DNA of 64,000 nucleotides from Actinomyces radicidentis (GTDB lineage: Bacteria > Actinomycetota > Actinomycetes > Actinomycetales > Actinomycetaceae): positions 1,984,001 to 2,048,000 of the forward strand of contig NZ_CP014228.1 of the NCBI RefSeq assembly GCF_001553565.1. Reading direction: 5' to 3'. The notes under the pieces are model-generated. The model made no database searches. It saw only the letters and a program-made list of their open reading frames with translations, and was not told the origin of the DNA. The position numbers were made by a program, and so were the translations under genes. Below are positions 63,619-64,000 of this stretch, in pieces; positions within the stretch are counted from its first letter, which is position 1; each line of letters begins with the position of its first letter.

Positions 63619-64000
63619 TCAGTCGAAGGACGCGAGGATCGACCTCGCCGTCTCCTCGTTCATGCGCTCGGCCCGCCGCAGCCCCTCGGCCACGGCCTCG
63701 ATCCGCGAGCCGGTGGCCCCGACCGCCATGGCGAGGGCCCGGGCCTGCAGGTTCATGTGCCCGCGCTGGATGCCGTCGGTGACGAGGGCCCGCAGCGCGG
63801 TGAGGTTCTGCGCGAGCCCCGTCGCAGCCGCCACCCGGGCCAGGTCGACGGCGGACTCCGCGCCGAGCAGCCCCAGGGCGGCCCGCGCCTCGGGCAGCGC
63901 CCGCGACGAGCCGCCCACCGTCGCCATCGGCAGCGGCAGCGTCATCTCGCCGTGGAGGACGACGCCGCCGTCCTCACCGGTGGTCGTCGACCACTGCGAC
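63619..64000 (-). CDS. mvaA: Class II HMG-CoA reductase, C-terminal part
   Basis: Only the last 126 residues are in the window, and the frame is open to its edge. MATVGGSSRALPEARAALGL, LARVAAATGLAQNLTALRAL and VTDGIQRGHMNLQARALAMA are characteristic of class II enzymes. The His in QRGHM is the family's catalytic histidine, and the final helix domain LRRAERMNEETARSILASFD closes over the active site. The family interconverts HMG-CoA and mevalonate. Biosynthetic use (mevalonate pathway) is inferred from the absence of dxr and ispG next door. Other mevalonate genes would lie beyond the window. Confidence 0.9.
   Translation of the reverse strand, partial: SQWSTTTGEDGGVVLHGEMTLPLPMATVGGSSRALPEARAALGLLGAESAVDLARVAAATGLAQNLTALRALVTDGIQRGHMNLQARALAMAVGATGSRIEAVAEGLRRAERMNEETARSILASFD

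Overview
This is a very GC-rich stretch (most third codon positions G or C, GTC/GCC/CTC codons dominant, many GTG starts, many start/stop overlaps of the ATGA or GTGA type) from an actinobacterium. Gene order (smc-ftsY-amt-glnB-glnD-ffh; rpsP-khpA-rimM-trmD-lepB-rplS-lepB-rnhB; comM-dprA-xerC-rpsB-tsf-pyrH-frr-cdsA-rlmN) is the conserved chromosomal core of Actinobacteria. The reduced set, the missing MEP-pathway genes and the presence of an HMG-CoA reductase suggest the Actinomycetaceae (Actinomyces-like). That placement is inference from gene content only.

Region 1 (about 0.1-8.2 kb, minus strand) is one assimilatory sulfate-reduction operon: sulfite reductase, APS reductase (cysH), ATP sulfurylase (cysD, cysN), two siroheme-making enzymes and a TauE/SafE anion permease. 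It begins with a 29-codon, apparently leaderless upstream ORF that ends Met-Cys-Cys-Gln-Ala, the layout of a cysteine-sensing attenuator. Back to back with it, ileS is preceded by a T-box riboswitch with an AUC specifier and a UGGU discriminator.

Region 2 (12-20.5 kb) is accessory and partly decayed: a frameshifted, catalytically degenerate trypsin-like secreted protein behind a Fur/Zur-like palindrome, a nitronate monooxygenase, a HAD phosphatase, folC with a long acidic N-terminal extension, a frameshifted lipoprotein, dhaL-dhaM without dhaK, and ndk.

Region 3 (20.5-36.3 kb) holds a NatAB-like ABC exporter, smc, a possibly nonsense-interrupted membrane protein, ftsY, the nitrogen operon amt-glnB-glnD (GlnD lacks its ACT domains) and ffh. 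Region 4 (36.3-39.1 kb, minus) is a GntR/YtrA-type regulator with an ABC ATPase and two membrane proteins.

Region 5 (39.2-59.2 kb) is translation, secretion, DNA-uptake and envelope housekeeping, including a TrmD-GNAT fusion and two signal peptidases around rplS. An IS110-family element sits in antisense orientation between pyrH and frr. Region 6 (59.2-64 kb) is rlmN, a DivIVA-like protein, a site-2 protease and a GNAT protein. dxr and ispG, which usually flank the protease gene in this cluster, are absent, and the window ends inside a class II HMG-CoA reductase gene.

Two recurring regulatory themes are visible. Many genes have a TANNNT-like box 5-7 bases before an ATG/GTG, which suggests leaderless transcripts. 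Many operons end in very long perfect inverted repeats without a T tract.
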